The position numbers and the translations under genes are program-made. Shown one piece after another: positions 34,627 through 45,620 of a DNA stretch of 64,000 nt. The notes below the pieces were generated by a model. The model did not search any database and was not told where the DNA came from. It saw only the letters and a program-made list of their open reading frames with translations. Numbering within the stretch: position 1 is the stretch's first letter; every line of letters begins with the position of its first letter. The stretch spans positions 1 through 64,000 of the forward strand of contig JAUJYZ010000182.1 of NCBI GenBank assembly GCA_033675265.1, read 5' to 3'. This stretch comes from Actinostola sp. cb2023 (Eukaryota; Cnidaria; Anthozoa; Actiniaria; Actinostolidae).

Positions 34627-35412
34627 TTAATAGCCTGCGTAGTTTAATATAAAACTAGAGCCATGACATTTACACACAACACGAGCATAATTATAATGGA
34701 CATACTTTGCATAACGCGATCTGAATCTTTGTACATTTATTGTCACCATAACATCATTATACTTCTGTACATTGCTTAGATCCTTAACTTTCTCTAGTAT
34801 ATCACAATCATCAAGAGTATTTACCATGTCTTCTACTGAATACATGAAATTCCATACACAGGATGTCTCGAGATAAACGATCGCTTCTACAACGATAATA
34901 CTGATTGCATAAACAAAATCTAACCGTATTTTACTAGCATTTAACACAATAAAACAAAACAAAAGAATGATGATATTTACTGTGAGGACTGTAAGAGCCA
35001 CATGTGTTGAATAACTACTTTTCCAGTTGTTTCGTAGACAATCATCTTTCGCTTCATCCTGTATGGCGACGTTCAAGTTCAGGTCATCAAGATCAGTCTT
35101 GCTCGTGCTTTTCTTGCAATCAGAGTAGTTCTTTTCAGCTTCAGAGTTCGTTGTTAAGTCAATAGTCATTGTTTTGTCATTTTGTTCGTAGTTTGTGTTC
35201 ACAGTTTTCTCATTTGCTTTTGATATTTCATAACATTTTGACTTTAAGACTTTTTCAGATATGATATTGAGTCCGCGGAACGACCTGGTCCGAAAACGCT
35301 CCACATCTTTTAGAGTAGGTCTACCGCTAACGGTGTGTGAGTTTGTATGTGAGATGAGCATATTAGACATACTTCGTTCAAATGTTTTTTTCTCACCATC
35401 ACAAGAAGACAT
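34627..35412 (-). CDS. Two-helix membrane protein borne by a Helentron-like element
   Basis: 261 codons on the minus strand. The first 130 residues are polar, Ser/Thr/Lys/Asp/Glu-rich and likely disordered. Two hydrophobic helices follow (about 137-159, VALTVLTVNIIILLFCFIVL; about 165-182, FVYAISIIVVEAIVYL). The C-terminal 75 residues are polar with basic stretches and a Cys-containing end. I do not recognise the family. Helix spacing and the following SCVWNFMYSVEDM are faintly like TM6-TM7 of a rhodopsin-type GPCR with a long third loop, but NPxxY is absent, so this is speculative. A diverged copy lies at 40512-41155. Conservation of the frame across both copies suggests real coding origin, and capture by the element is likely. 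Confidence 0.55.
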   Translation of the reverse strand: MSSCDGEKKTFERSMSNMLISHTNSHTVSGRPTLKDVERFRTRSFRGLNIISEKVLKSKCYEISKANEKTVNTNYEQNDKTMTIDLTTNSEAEKNYSDCKKSTSKTDLDDLNLNVAIQDEAKDDCLRNNWKSSYSTHVALTVLTVNIIILLFCFIVLNASKIRLDFVYAISIIVVEAIVYLETSCVWNFMYSVEDMVNTLDDCDILEKVKDLSNVQKYNDVMVTINVQRFRSRYAKYVHYNYARVVCKCHGSSFILNYAGY

Positions 35413-35505
35413 AACCTTCCTTCGACAAGGTTTGTGAAGAAATTAAAGAGGACAACGTGCGATGTCTCGTCTTGATAAACCATGTGGTTTGAGCCTTCGG
35501 TAATT

Positions 35506-35553
35506 ACTCGGGCCCAGGCCGCAGGCCGCCCGAGTTAGAAAATGCGGATTTCG

Positions 35554-35585
<32 letters not shown>

Positions 35586-36309
35586 TTTGTTCGGCTTCAA
35601 AATGACGAGTATGCGACGTATTTAATCGTATCCGGAGTTTCAAGATTACTCCGCAGATTTGAAAAGATAAAGGAGACACAGGACTCAAGTAGATTATGAA
35701 TCTTAGTTTTGAAAGCAGCTGTAGATCTTCAAGCTATTAAAAGGTCAGGATTCTAGTTCATCGTTCAATGACTAGAAGTGGTAAAAGGACTAGAAGCTCG
35801 CTTAAACGCGAGGCCGTTATCGGAACCATCTGACCTATGCAACCTCAAGACGTATCATGTTCGTACTCACCGGACTAATAGTCTCCCTCGTCACTCAACT
35901 GTCACTGATTGTCATGACGTCAGAGAAATTATGTTGTATTGAAGAAGATGTCCTTGTTTTATTCGACGTTCGAACCGTAACTCGAACCCGAACTCGATTC
36001 CAAACTCAACGTTTCGGGATCTGAAGCTAGAGAGGGGACCTTTACACAAACTCATCAAAATCAAATCAATTGAACTCAAAGTCAAAAGGTAATCAAATGA
36101 ACTCAAAGGCAAATCAAATGAACTCGACACATACATGTATATACATAGTCTCCCTCGTCACGCAACTGTCAGTCATTGTCAGGTCTCTCCTCGCGCAGCT
36201 GACATTGTCCTTGTTCTTCAACCAACTGGCATTCATTTTCAAGTACTTCCTCGAACAACTGACATTTTCCTTTTCACAATGCCCGAGTGAACGCTCATTG
36301 AGCGTCTTG
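35506..36309 (+). mobile_element. Helentron-like element, family 2, inserted upstream of the membrane ORF
   Basis: Starts ACTCGGGCCCAGGCCGCAGG and ends AATGCCCGAGTGAACGCTCA followed by TTGAGCGTCTTG. Comparison with the uninterrupted stretch at 40424-40450 shows insertion between T residues just upstream of the ORF. Includes a (TAG)n microsatellite and short AATCAAATGAACTC repeats at 36060-36125. The ORFs at 35912-36396 are non-coding by-products. Confidence 0.65.
35554..35584. repeat. (TAG)n microsatellite
   Basis: About ten uninterrupted TAG triplets. Confidence 0.95.
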
Positions 36310-36427
36310 TTATCTGAGCGGCCGGCACACGGCGCATGCGCTGTAGAACCCAATATGCTTTCTGGGGTCTACGAAGAACGCCGTCTGCATTTCTAGAGTC
36401 GGGCTCCTTCCACAGGAAGCCCGACTA

Positions 36428-37400
36428 ACTAGACGCTCACTGAGCGTTCACTTGGCGGATGGGATGATCAGCTGGAACTCCTAGCCAAGCGCTTTCCACA
36501 GTCGACAATACCAGCTCAGAATGGGTATAAAACTTAAACAGCAAAAATACAATCGAAAATCATCCTTAGATTTTATGGAACTAATTCAGAAAATAGTGCA
36601 GAAAATAGTTAGAACGGAACTAAATATAGCCATTGCAGCGTGACTTAACAAACGGTCACTGTACTTGCGTGACTGTACTCGCTAGAACATGCATGTAGAT
36701 TTTCTCTTCTATTTTGACGATATTCGACCATGGAACTATTGTAAATATAGCCAAGAACTAAAGCTTAATAGTTGATCTTTAATCTGGACTTCATTGAAGT
36801 TCAGTAACTGTAAAATTCTGTATTTTAATTTCATCTCTTTCCAAATTCTTCAGACTATTGATAATTGTACTTGATTTATCGGCATCGACGCCATCTAGAA
36901 ATCGCGTGTTTGCCAAGAAACACAAGGTGATTATAAACTTGGCTGCTGATGTCCCTACGCCTACAGATATAAATTAAATACTGCTCTACAAGAGCAGAGA
37001 GAAATCAATGGAGGAATTTACGCTTCGTGTGGCGACTGTTGTTGTATTTTCTTGTCGTACACCCGCCCGTACATAACGAGTTGTTTTCTTCAGCTTTCTA
37101 AGTTCTTCAGATCAGTAGTCTGGTATTTATCAGCATCTGAGTAATACAAGAGTTTATAGTCATTGGTTTGATTATATTTTGAGTAGGCCGAACGTTTGTA
37201 AGCATAGTAAGCCTTTGGAGAAGAAGCCTTAGAACTTCGAACCAAATCTTTTCGATCCTCAAAGTCAAAGAGAACGATCGATCGAACCGAGCGAGGTCAT
37301 TATGTGATAGTTGCCATGGTTTCAACTTTGGACCAATCGAATGACGTGCTGCTCCTACGACCGGGATAGACTGGATCTTCTAACCCGAAAAAAGCCCATT
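36428..37400. other. Intergenic stretch, no gene seen
   Basis: A third type of hairpin end (AGACGCTCACTGAGCGTTC) abuts at 36427-36446. The 72-codon minus ORF at 37107-37325 has no recognisable features. Confidence 0.5.
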
Positions 37401-37404
37401 TTAA

Positions 37405-38017
37405 GACTTGGCGTCTGCCACAGGCAGCCCGCCAAGTAACAAGAGCGAACTATTTGACCCGTTTGAGCATAGAATTACTTCATTTAAACGTGTATAGTGC
37501 TATTGAAGCCTTTGTAAGCTTTTAAAAATATTCTTTAACAAAAACAAACGATGGAAGTTATCAGAACCATCTGACCCGATGCAACCTCAAGACGTACCGT
37601 ACTGAGTCGAGATCTTTATCTATGATCACCCACAAATTAAAATAGTCCGTCCCTCGTCACGCAACTGTCATTGTCATTGTCATAACGATCGGTATGGCCG
37701 GGCTGTGGACCGATATTCAGTATTCCGAGCTATAGACTAGCCTGCGGAGGAGGCTAACTTTCGGAACTTTACGGTATATCAGTAAAAACGTTAATAGCCC
37801 GACTTCACGCTACTAGAGCGTCTTGTTTCAATCTAAATATAGACGAGAATATATTTATATTTTTGCCCCTTGACCTCAGGTGCTTCCCCTGATTGGTTTG
37901 TGCTTGTAATCTTTCTTGTGGGCAGACTTCATGTCTCCCTCCGGCCTTAGCTCGTCTCCCTCGTCACGCAACTGTCATTGTCATAAATGTCCGAGTGTAC
38001 GCTCATTGAGCGTCTTG
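37405..38017 (+). mobile_element. Chimeric Helentron-like remnant
   Basis: Starts with hairpin ACTTGGCGTCTGCCACAGGC and GCCAAGT, and ends in the family-2 3' hairpin (GTCCGAGTGTACGCTCATTG, AGCGTCTTG). A reverse family-1 segment (37760-37945, AATAGCCCGACTTCACGCTA) lies inside. The mismatch between 5' GGC-type and 3' family-2 ends suggests recombination or nesting. Confidence 0.45.
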
Positions 38018-38155
38018 TTATGATATATATTTCTATCCATATAGTTTTGACTGAATAGGGTAGTCATGCAGGTTGTTAGGCCATATGTCAGTCCCCTAAT
38101 AAATTCTAGTAAATTAAATCAAATCAAATCAAACCCGGCGCGGGGTCAGTATATA

Positions 38156-38438
38156 CAGCTATTTCAAAAAAGGTTGGTGAAGGTTTTGTTGCATCTTGCA
38201 TCTTGCATCTTGCATACCAAGCCCGAAATGTATTGTGCAGTCCTATGTAAATAATGTCAGCATGCACATACAGAAGAAAATATGCCTGCTCCATATTGCG
38301 AAGACAAAGTTTGGGGAAATTCCCAGAGTCCATATTGTTGTGACCTTTCGCTGACTCAATTCACATCGCCCATAGTGCATTTCGGGCTTGGTATGCAAGA
38401 TGCAACAAAACCTTCACCAACCTTTTTTGAAATAGCTG
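38156..38438. mobile_element. TA-flanked MITE, CAGCTATTTC family (copy 2)
   Basis: Ends CAGCTATTTCAAAAAAGGTT and complement, TA on both sides (38154-38155, 38439-38440). Arms of about 75 bp carry GCATCTTGCATCTTGCAT repeats and AAGCCCGAAATG. ORFs across it are palindrome shadows. Confidence 0.85.
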
Positions 38439-38784
38439 TATACCAACCCACACCTGCAAGGAAATGAAGGATAATAACTATATGTATTGATGATATGGGT
38501 TATTATAATAATTGTATATGTGTTGCTGCTACTTGTGGTACACATAAACAACATGATATAAAGTAAAGCTGATGTAAAGTAAAACTGCATACATGTAATT
38601 AATGTAACAATTGAACTGTACTGAAGGATGAATGTTGTAGATTTGATGTAAGCTTACTAGTTTGCCAGTAGACTTGTGACAACAATACATACTACAAACT
38701 GGCATAATATAACTATTGTTTCACGTGAACAGTGAGACCAACACTTAGCCTGGTTTCTAACTACCGGTAAATTACTCTTTTAAA

Positions 38785-38940
38785 TAGAGTGATTGCAATG
38801 AACCCGTGAAATAGTTAGTAGACTAATAGACACTAGTTAGTAGACTTTATTTCCATTGTTTTCTTTTGTGACTATTTGACTATTACACACTGACATCTAA
38901 ATTTTATTTCACAGGTTACAGGTTTATTGCAATCACTATA
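38785..38940. mobile_element. Small MITE, CCCGTGAAATA type
   Basis: TAGAGTGATTGCAATGAACC and ATTGCAATCACTATA are inverted ends. The inner CGTGAAATAG/CTATTTGACTATTA and CCATTGTTTTC centre are shared with the hairpins at 33.04 and 62.1 kb. Confidence 0.65.
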
Positions 38941-39635
38941 ATTCCACAGTGATATAGTGAGAAAGGTGATGTTGGTATCCATTGGTGTCCAATTATTATT
39001 GGGTTACATGTAAAGTTCTAGAGAAATATCATACCTGGTTTAAGTATGACAAGTTTTTGACATTATAGCTTGCAGATAACAGCATAAATGCAGTACATAA
39101 TTACATTACATTTACTATCATTATATAGAAAACTAAATACTTAATATAATTAATATTTTTTTCTACTACATTGTTTAATTAGCACTAAGTACAAAATGTT
39201 GTATGGTTTTAGTGTTTCTACTCTATTGCTAAATATACAAAATAAATATGGTTTGTATAATGCTGTGTTCATGTTTTGATTTGCAAATCATAATACGTAC
39301 TGTATGTATTATATTTGCTCATTATATTCAAAGTCTGAATATACTGGTGATATCTTACCTTTGCCAATTTCTAAAACAACTTATATATGAATCATGGTTT
39401 TATCAGTACCTTGTTCATTTGACTGTACTATAGACAGGGTTTCCCCTTAGTCCATAACAGACAATGAGATTGAATTCAAGATTCATTGGAGACATGATGG
39501 CAACTTTCTGATTACAGTGTAAACAATGGCATTAATTAATTTAAATATACATGACTGGGATAAAAATAAGTATTATTGTAGTGTGGTGCAAGCATCATCA
39601 CCTTCAATGATTTACATATGTCTGTTGCATACTAT
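38941..39635. other. AT-rich intergenic stretch
   Basis: No repeat or gene that I can support; a 61-codon hydrophobic ORF (39248-39433) is most likely chance. Confidence 0.5.
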
Positions 39636-39643
39636 TGTTTTAG

Positions 39644-39644
39644 C

Positions 39645-39685
<41 letters not shown>

Positions 39686-40084
39686 CCTTATAAAAGGGGG
39701 TAGGGATGCTCGTCGGAAATTTTGAAAATGACCCCTAAAAGGGACCGGAGTCTTGTCTTGGTGGGCGTGGCAGCGAATATTTTTACCCCTAAAAGGGACC
39801 AATTTAAAAAGTCATTTTAATAGTATAAAAGAAACTAGCATCAAACGCCTTCCACTCTTACAAGTTTAAGAAAACGTTGTCATATAAATCTTTAAGCTAT
39901 TTTTAAAGAACGTTTTTAAATAGCTGTTGATTGAATACCCTAAAAGGGACCGGAAAACTCTATTGGTGGTCATTTTTATTTCTGACACCCTAAGTGGGAT
40001 AAAGACACGAAAAAAAACCCTAAAAAGGACGACGAGCATCCCCGCCACTTTGGTATCGGAGTCCCCCCCCCCCCCCCCCCCGGG
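39644..40084. mobile_element. MITE with poly-G/poly-C termini, 8-bp target duplication
   Basis: Starts CCCGGGG, with over 30 consecutive G, then GACTCCC; ends GGAGTCCCCC, with a run of about 18 C, then GGG. TGTTTTAG flanks both sides (39636-39643 and 40085-40092). Inner arms share GGGATGCTCGTCG/CGACGAGCATCCC, and CCCTAAAAGGGACC recurs four times. No ORF of note. The 8-bp duplication suggests hAT or a related superfamily; not decided. Confidence 0.85.
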
Positions 40085-40313
40085 TGTTTTAGGTTGAGAC
40101 AGAAGTATTCAAATATGTTTGATAGTTTGTGACACATACTTGCTTGTGTCACACAGTGAGACCTACATAATGAAACTTGTCATCACACTATATTGCATTT
40201 AACTCTAACTTTCATAGATGTTCAGAAAGTTTATACATTCACCTGAACTCAGACGCTGAACACCATAAACAAAGACAGAAGGCTAGAGTAACCAATAATT
40301 ATTGTACATTATT

Positions 40314-41155
40314 AGTCGGGCTTCCTGTGGAAGCCCCGACTCTAAAAATGAGATTCGGTCGTCTTTGGCTTCAAACAGCAAATTGGGTTCTACAGCGCAT
40401 GCGCCCTGTGCCGGCCGCTAAGATAATCAGCGAAGGCTCAAACCACATGGTTTATCAAGACGAGACATCGCACATCGTCCTCTTTCTTCACAAACCTTGT
40501 CGAAGGAAAGTTATGTCGTCTTGCGATCGTGAGAAAAAAAACATTTGAACGAAGTATGTCTAACACGCTCATCTCACATACAAACTCACACACCGTTAGC
40601 GGTAGACCTAGTCGTTCCGCGGACTCCAAATCATATCTGAAAAAGTCTTAAAGTCAAAATGTTATGAAATATCAAAAGCAAATGAGAAAACTGTGAACAC
40701 AAACTACGAACAAAATGACAAAACAATGACTAATGACTTAATAACGAACTCTGAAGCTGAAAAGAACCACTCTGATTGCAAGAAAAGCACGAGCATGACT
40801 GATCTTGATGACCTGAAACGAGTCGCCATATTGGATGAAGCGAAAGATGATCGTCAACGAAGCAACTGGAAAACTACTTATTCAGCACATGTGGCTCTTA
40901 CAGTCCTCACAGTAAATATCGTCATTCTTTTGTTTTGCTTCATTGTGTTAAATGCTAGTAAAATACGGTTAGATTTTGTTTGTACAATTATTGTAGAAGC
41001 GATCGTTTATCTCGTTATTATTATTATTGTAGTATTATTATGTTTGCTTCGTCCATGTGTACATGTATTTACATGTACTTGGTTACTCCTTATTTGTATT
41101 CGTGAAGATAAATTACACATTACTCTTCTGATCATAACAGTAACTAAATTTTGAT
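40314..41155 (+). mobile_element. Helentron-like family-1 5' end with captured gene, second copy
   Basis: Begins AGTCGGGCTTCCTGTGGAAG and continues through CAGCGCATGCGCCCTGTGCC. It then joins the same upstream stretch (GAAGGCTCAAACCACATGG) that precedes the membrane ORF at 35.4 kb. I see no 3' hairpin after 41100, so the copy is 3'-truncated. Confidence 0.55.
40512..41155 (+). pseudogene. Decayed paralogue of the two-helix membrane ORF
   Basis: Starts at the equivalent ATG (MSSCDREKK) but shifts frame after about nine codons and hits stops. The frame reopens at 40693 (MNTNYEQNDKTMTNDLITNS) and keeps the first helix (VALTVLTVNIVILLFCFIVL) and part of the second. It then diverges after IVEAIVYL into unrelated hydrophobic sequence with TTATTATTATTGTAG repeats. 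The polar C-terminal tail is lost. It provides an independent copy showing that the ORF at 34.6-35.4 kb was once coding. Confidence 0.65.
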
Positions 41156-41388
41156 GGAGAACAGAATAGGATTGGCCAAGTTTGGACATTGTTATTATCC
41201 TGCAAATACATTATAATCTCTTGTGAATTTTGTTTAGCTACATGTACCACCTTCACTCTTGGTCAGGAAGAGATGGTACTGATAATGTTGGAAACAATAA
41301 CATAGATCATGTACATGTACCTCAGTGAGTTGTATAAATTATAAGTTTTATTGAAAAAATTATAGATAAAAAACTCACTCCAATGCAT

Positions 41389-42394
41389 CGCCATTACGTC
41401 ATTATGTCAGCGGTCTCTTCCGACTGTGCAGGCGCTCTCGGCCGCCATGTTGTTATTATCCAATCTCGTCCCCAGAGCCTGCGTTACTTTCGGCCAGCGG
41501 CGAGAACGTAGGCTCTGGCATAATCCATTTTTTGGGAACAGGATTTCTTGTTCTTCCGGTTTTAGAGCGCATGCGCAAGTTAGCACGGCAGTGGTTGTTG
41601 TCGGTCGATTCAAATTGTCGATTCAGGTTTCATTGGAATCCTTCGAAAGGTTTCATTAGGGAATAGAGTACGCTTTAAAAGCACTTGGTAAAGAAGATAT
41701 AACAGTGAAAGAAGCGCAGTATCTGAAGTCTTTATTAAAGCTATAGTGGTTTTACAGCAGAAGGATACGCGAACAGTTCTTCCTACGGGTTTATATTTAC
41801 TCGTGTCTACTTTACATATCAGTTAATTATTTGAATCTATCATCTTCATCTTCTCTGGTTCAGTATTGTTGTCTCTCCTTCAAATGTATTTCTTTTGAAT
41901 CTTTCGCCTTCGTAAGCACCTCGATTGGCACCGCCTTTCAGTTGCTAGCCTAAAGAATATTAGATTTACGATCGACATATGTTCTTTAATAACGGCCATC
42001 ACTCTTCGTGTAAATTTTGAGCTTCGTTTGAAAACTTTTCAAGACACTTCGAGATACATATAAGCTTAGATAAACTGGATTTTTCTCTGTGCCTGGATAT
42101 TTTAATATTGCAGATCGAGGCGACATGTTTAAAATAACATGTCAATCGGAAACCGTTGAAAAATTTTAATTTTCATTGGATATATTTCATTTCCGGAATC
42201 TTGCGCGTGCGTAGTTTCTAAAATGGAATAGCCAATCAAATTGTCTCAAAAATGGATTATGCCAGAGCCTACGTTCTTCGCCGCTGGTCGAAAGTAACGC
42301 AGGCTCTGGGGACGAGATTGGTTATTATCTCCATGTGCTTTCTAATAAACCTAGTTTACGTTGTGGATTTACCTACTCTTGTCTAACTTACTGG
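41389..42394 (+). repeat. 5' LTR, split by a nested transposon
   Basis: CGCCATTACGTCATTATGTC up to CTAACTTACTGG. After removing the 860-bp element and one 9-bp target copy it is 137 bp, equal to the 3' LTR, and differs from it by very few bases. Confidence 0.9.
41461..42320. mobile_element. 860-bp TIR element in the 5' LTR, 9-bp target duplication
   Basis: Ends CAATCTCGTCCCCAGAGCC and complement, with about 70-bp TIRs that contain an inner CCAGAGCC...GGCTCTGG palindrome. GTTATTATC lies on each side (41452-41460, 42321-42329). The 3' LTR shows the empty site as GTTATCATC (47644-47652). 9 bp and long TIRs favour Mutator-like over hAT. Related to 3941-5372. Confidence 0.9.
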
Positions 42395-42643
42395 TGTGGT
42401 GGCAGCGACGATCCGATCCTACGCTGACTAGTCGACAAACAGACAAGATTCCCTCGAATTTTCAAGCCGAAAAGCCGACAAACGTGCTTCAAACCAGGCG
42501 AGATTATTCGAGTTCCACGTCACGACGCCGAAATACGTGCATCAACTTAGTGCAAAAGTAACGCAGCACATAGCCAAAAGTTCACACAGTCGAAAACTCT
42601 ACTGAACAGACGTATCTGAGGAAAAAGGAAAGGAAAGCAAACC

Positions 42644-44526
42644 ATGGCCAACATCAACCGTGCACCAAAACAATGGTGCTTATCTAAAGTCGAAACATTG
42701 AATTCGTACGGAAATTGGAAGCAAAACCTATTATACACCCTTTCACTCGATCAGAACTTCGCACCATTCCTAGTAGAAGATGCGTCCTGGGGAAAAAAGT
42801 CTAAAGCTGACCCCCTTAGAGGCTTCGTTAACGACGGCGAAGAAGTTCCCACTGCGAGGCGACGAACCGCTCAGCAAAAAAGCACCATGCTGGAGCTCAT
42901 GCTAGGACAAATAGCAAATTATTGTCAAATCATATCGCGATCCACCTGGTGAAAGGAAGCACATCTTTAGACTCAATCTGGCAAGCCATACGTTTACACT
43001 TTGGATTTCAAACAACTGTTGCTCATTTCATTGATTTTAACTCCATCACTTTGGAGCCAGACGAACGCCCAGAAGACCTATACCAACGCCTCATGGCCTT
43101 CGTAGAGGATTGTTTACTCAAGGCCAACGAACTAACACACCATTGTGACGCTATACAAGAAGACGAAGAGTTGTCTCCCACAGTAGAGAATTTTGTGGTC
43201 CTCACATGGTTAAGACTCATTCACCCAGAGCTACCTAAACTCGTGAAGCAACGCTACGGGACGGAACTGAGGTCACGCACCCTGGCCTCGATCAAAGCCG
43301 AAATTTCCCAAGCTCTCAGCTCTCTACTAGACGAGATACGAGCTGCAGACGACACCAAAGTCTTACGAGCCGGAGTCACACCCTACACTCGTCGAACCTT
43401 ACAACCTTATAAGCCAGTTGCTAGGACACCAGCCAGACCTAACCGACCCCTGAAGACATGCCCTCTTTACAAACAGGCAGGTCGCCAAAGCCATAACCAC
43501 TTTCTCAGCGAATGCAACTTTCTTCATGAACAGCACCGAAAGTATATTGTCAAAGCTAGACAGATCGCTTCCATCTTAGACGACGACCCAGACGAAACCA
43601 CAGATGACTACTGTACAAAACCTGAGGTGAGCCCCGACCCACCCCAAGAACACTCGAGCCTACGCATACAAGTACGTCGGTCACCCTACTTAGACACGTT
43701 CTACCGTCATCATCCCGTACGAGTAGTCGTTGACAGTGGCGCCACCAGTAACATGATCCGAATGTCTACAGTAAAAATGCTTAGTCTTGAAATATCTGCA
43801 AGCTCACAATCAGCCCACCAAGCCGATGGCAGCTCACCTATGCGAGTGATGGGCGAAACACGCTTTGAACTGATCCGGAACCATCACAAGTTCCTGTTTG
43901 AAGGCCTGGTCGTGGAAAATCTCGACGTGGAGGTTCTCGCTGGCACCCCTTTCATGGAGTATAATGACATCGCCATCCGACCAGCCAAACGTGAAATAAC
44001 CCTAAAAGACGGAACTGCTGTCCTCTACGGTTCCAGCAACAACACGCCCATAGACAAACCTGTCTGCCGCGCCCTGGTGTTACGTGCCCCTGGTACTCCT
44101 ACAACGATATGGCCCGGAGAGTATGTAGAGCTACAATTACCTGATGATGCTGCCCCAGATGCAGAGTATACACTTGTACTACGACTAGACTCCCCCTGTG
44201 CCCGAGCAACCACAGCGTATGAACCATGGTCTCAACCCAACATCATTTCGAGCACTGCAGGGAAAACCCGCCTACCAAATTTGTCTGGTCATCCCCAAAC
44301 CCTGAAACGCAATGAGCATTTCAGCCAAGTTAGCCCAGTCTTCGAACCAAACAAAGACGAAGGATCTCCACCAATCACTCCGAAGACATCACCAGCCTCA
44401 CTACACACCTCTGTTGGAAATCATTCAGACAAAGTGCAACTCGATCCTGACAACTTGCTTGCACATGATATCAAGTCAGGAACACTCCAGGCCTGCCCAC
44501 ACCGAATAAGCCAAGTCAGAGTTTAA
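42644..44526 (+). pseudogene. Gag-protease region of the retrotransposon, frameshifted
   Basis: Starts in good context (AAACCATGGCC) as [11 protein letters not shown]. The first frame ends at 42952; the rest continues in the next frame from about 42944, a one-base shift. The Gag part ([11 protein letters not shown], then IWQAIRLHFGFQ and PEDLYQRLMAF) packages RNA. A zinc-knuckle-like segment (about 43456-43512) has Tyr where the second Cys is expected. An aspartic protease active site, VVVDSGATSNMI, is at about 43724-43759. The frame runs into the inverted repeat of a nested element at 44505 and stops at 44524. Reverse transcriptase never follows. Confidence 0.8.
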
Positions 44527-45620
44527 GGATTACCGTGATTCCTGGAACCGAATCGGGATAAAATCCAACCGGAAGTTGAGTTTCGCCATACATTTACTGT
44601 AAATCTGCTAGAATCTTAGGTGAAAATATCAGTCGTTTACGTGCCTTAGTTAGACTCTAAGAAATATTTACTCGACTAATGGTGAGTGTTTAAGACATAA
44701 TGCGCCTTTGTGAGCCAATATTTGAGTGTCAGGACAAAAAGAACACGATTTTAAATGGTCTTGTTTTGACTGAGTATAATGACTGGAGATTCGCCCGCCA
44801 TGACACATCGGGACACTAAAACTTGCCTAGAATAATTTTATTTCCCTTGAATATTTCCTGATAAATTATAACTTTATATTTAGAATTTGTGCATTTACCA
44901 CTGCAGTCACAGTACTTATCAACTCCGCATAAACTGCCGTAATAAAAGCAAATGTAACTGATTGCCGTGTCTGTCTTTTAATACTTGTCTTCCTCCGTTC
45001 GTCCTTCGCCATTGATAGCAAATATTGACACTAGAAGAGAGTGGATTAAACTGGTCTCAGAAAAGACCCAACAAACGTACTGGAAAAAATGGCAGCCTCG
45101 TCAAGATTCACAAATATGTTCTGCACATTTTGTTGACGGGAAACCAATTAACCGAAATAAATCCTCAGTATTCCTTCAATATTCCTTAATCAACTTCTCC
45201 TGCACAACAACAAAATGCACAAATCCTTATATAAAGATAAAATTATAGTTTATCAGGAAATATTCAAGTGAATTTAAAACTATTAGGCAAGTTTCAGTGT
45301 CCCGGTGTGTCATGGCGGGCGAATCCCAGTCATTACTCAGTCAAAACAAGACCATTTTTAACACGATTTTAAAAAATCGTGTTCTTTTTGTCCTGACACT
45401 CAAATATTGGCTCACAAAGGCGCATTATGTCTTAAACACTCACCATTAGTCGAGTAAATCTTTCTTAGAGTCTAACTAAGGCACGCAAACGACTGATATT
45501 TTCACCTAAGATTCTAGCAGATTTACAGTAAATGTATGGCGAAACTCAACTTCCGGTTGGATTTTATCCCGATTCGGTTCCAGGAATCACGGTAATCCTT
45601 AAACTCTGACTTGGCTTATT
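44505..45620. mobile_element. Foldback element with THAP relic replacing the RT region
   Basis: Arms of more than 300 bp: AATAAGCCAAGTCAGAGTTT on the left and the complement on the right, including GGTTCCAGGAATCACGGTAA. The middle 400 bp encodes the C-terminal half of a THAP domain. Retrotransposon sequence between the protease region and the end of RT is absent, so the insertion came with a deletion. No target duplication is visible, which agrees with this. Long-TIR elements with THAP transposases are known in the P superfamily (Galileo type); that assignment is an inference. Confidence 0.75.
44982..45248 (+). pseudogene. THAP zinc-finger domain fragment
   Basis: The frame, open after a TAA at 44979, reads NIDTRREWIKLVSE, then YWKKWQP and SQICSAHFVDGKP. 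Trp, the Cys-x2-His pair (ICSAHF) and the spacing match the second half of the C2CH THAP DNA-binding domain. The N-terminal Cys pair may lie upstream (TGCCGTGTCTGT at 44963-44974) in a different frame or exon. No catalytic domain follows, so this is a remnant of an element-encoded transposase or a captured THAP gene. Confidence 0.65.

Larger units (their letters stand above)
31531..36427 (-). mobile_element. Helentron-like family-1 element carrying a membrane-protein gene
   Basis: In reverse orientation, the 5' end is the complement of GGCTCCTTCCACAGGAAGCC with AGTCGGG flanks (36398-36426). The 3' end is the complement of AACTAGACGCTCTTCTAGCG (31531 on). It can be followed through two insertions: a CTAG-duplicating transposon (31758-34349) and a family-2 Helentron (35506-36309). 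A small ACTCGG-rich insertion lies at about 34500-34625. Without these it is roughly 1.4 kb. The membrane ORF runs 5' to 3' with the element. It lacks Rep/helicase and is therefore non-autonomous. Confidence 0.65.
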
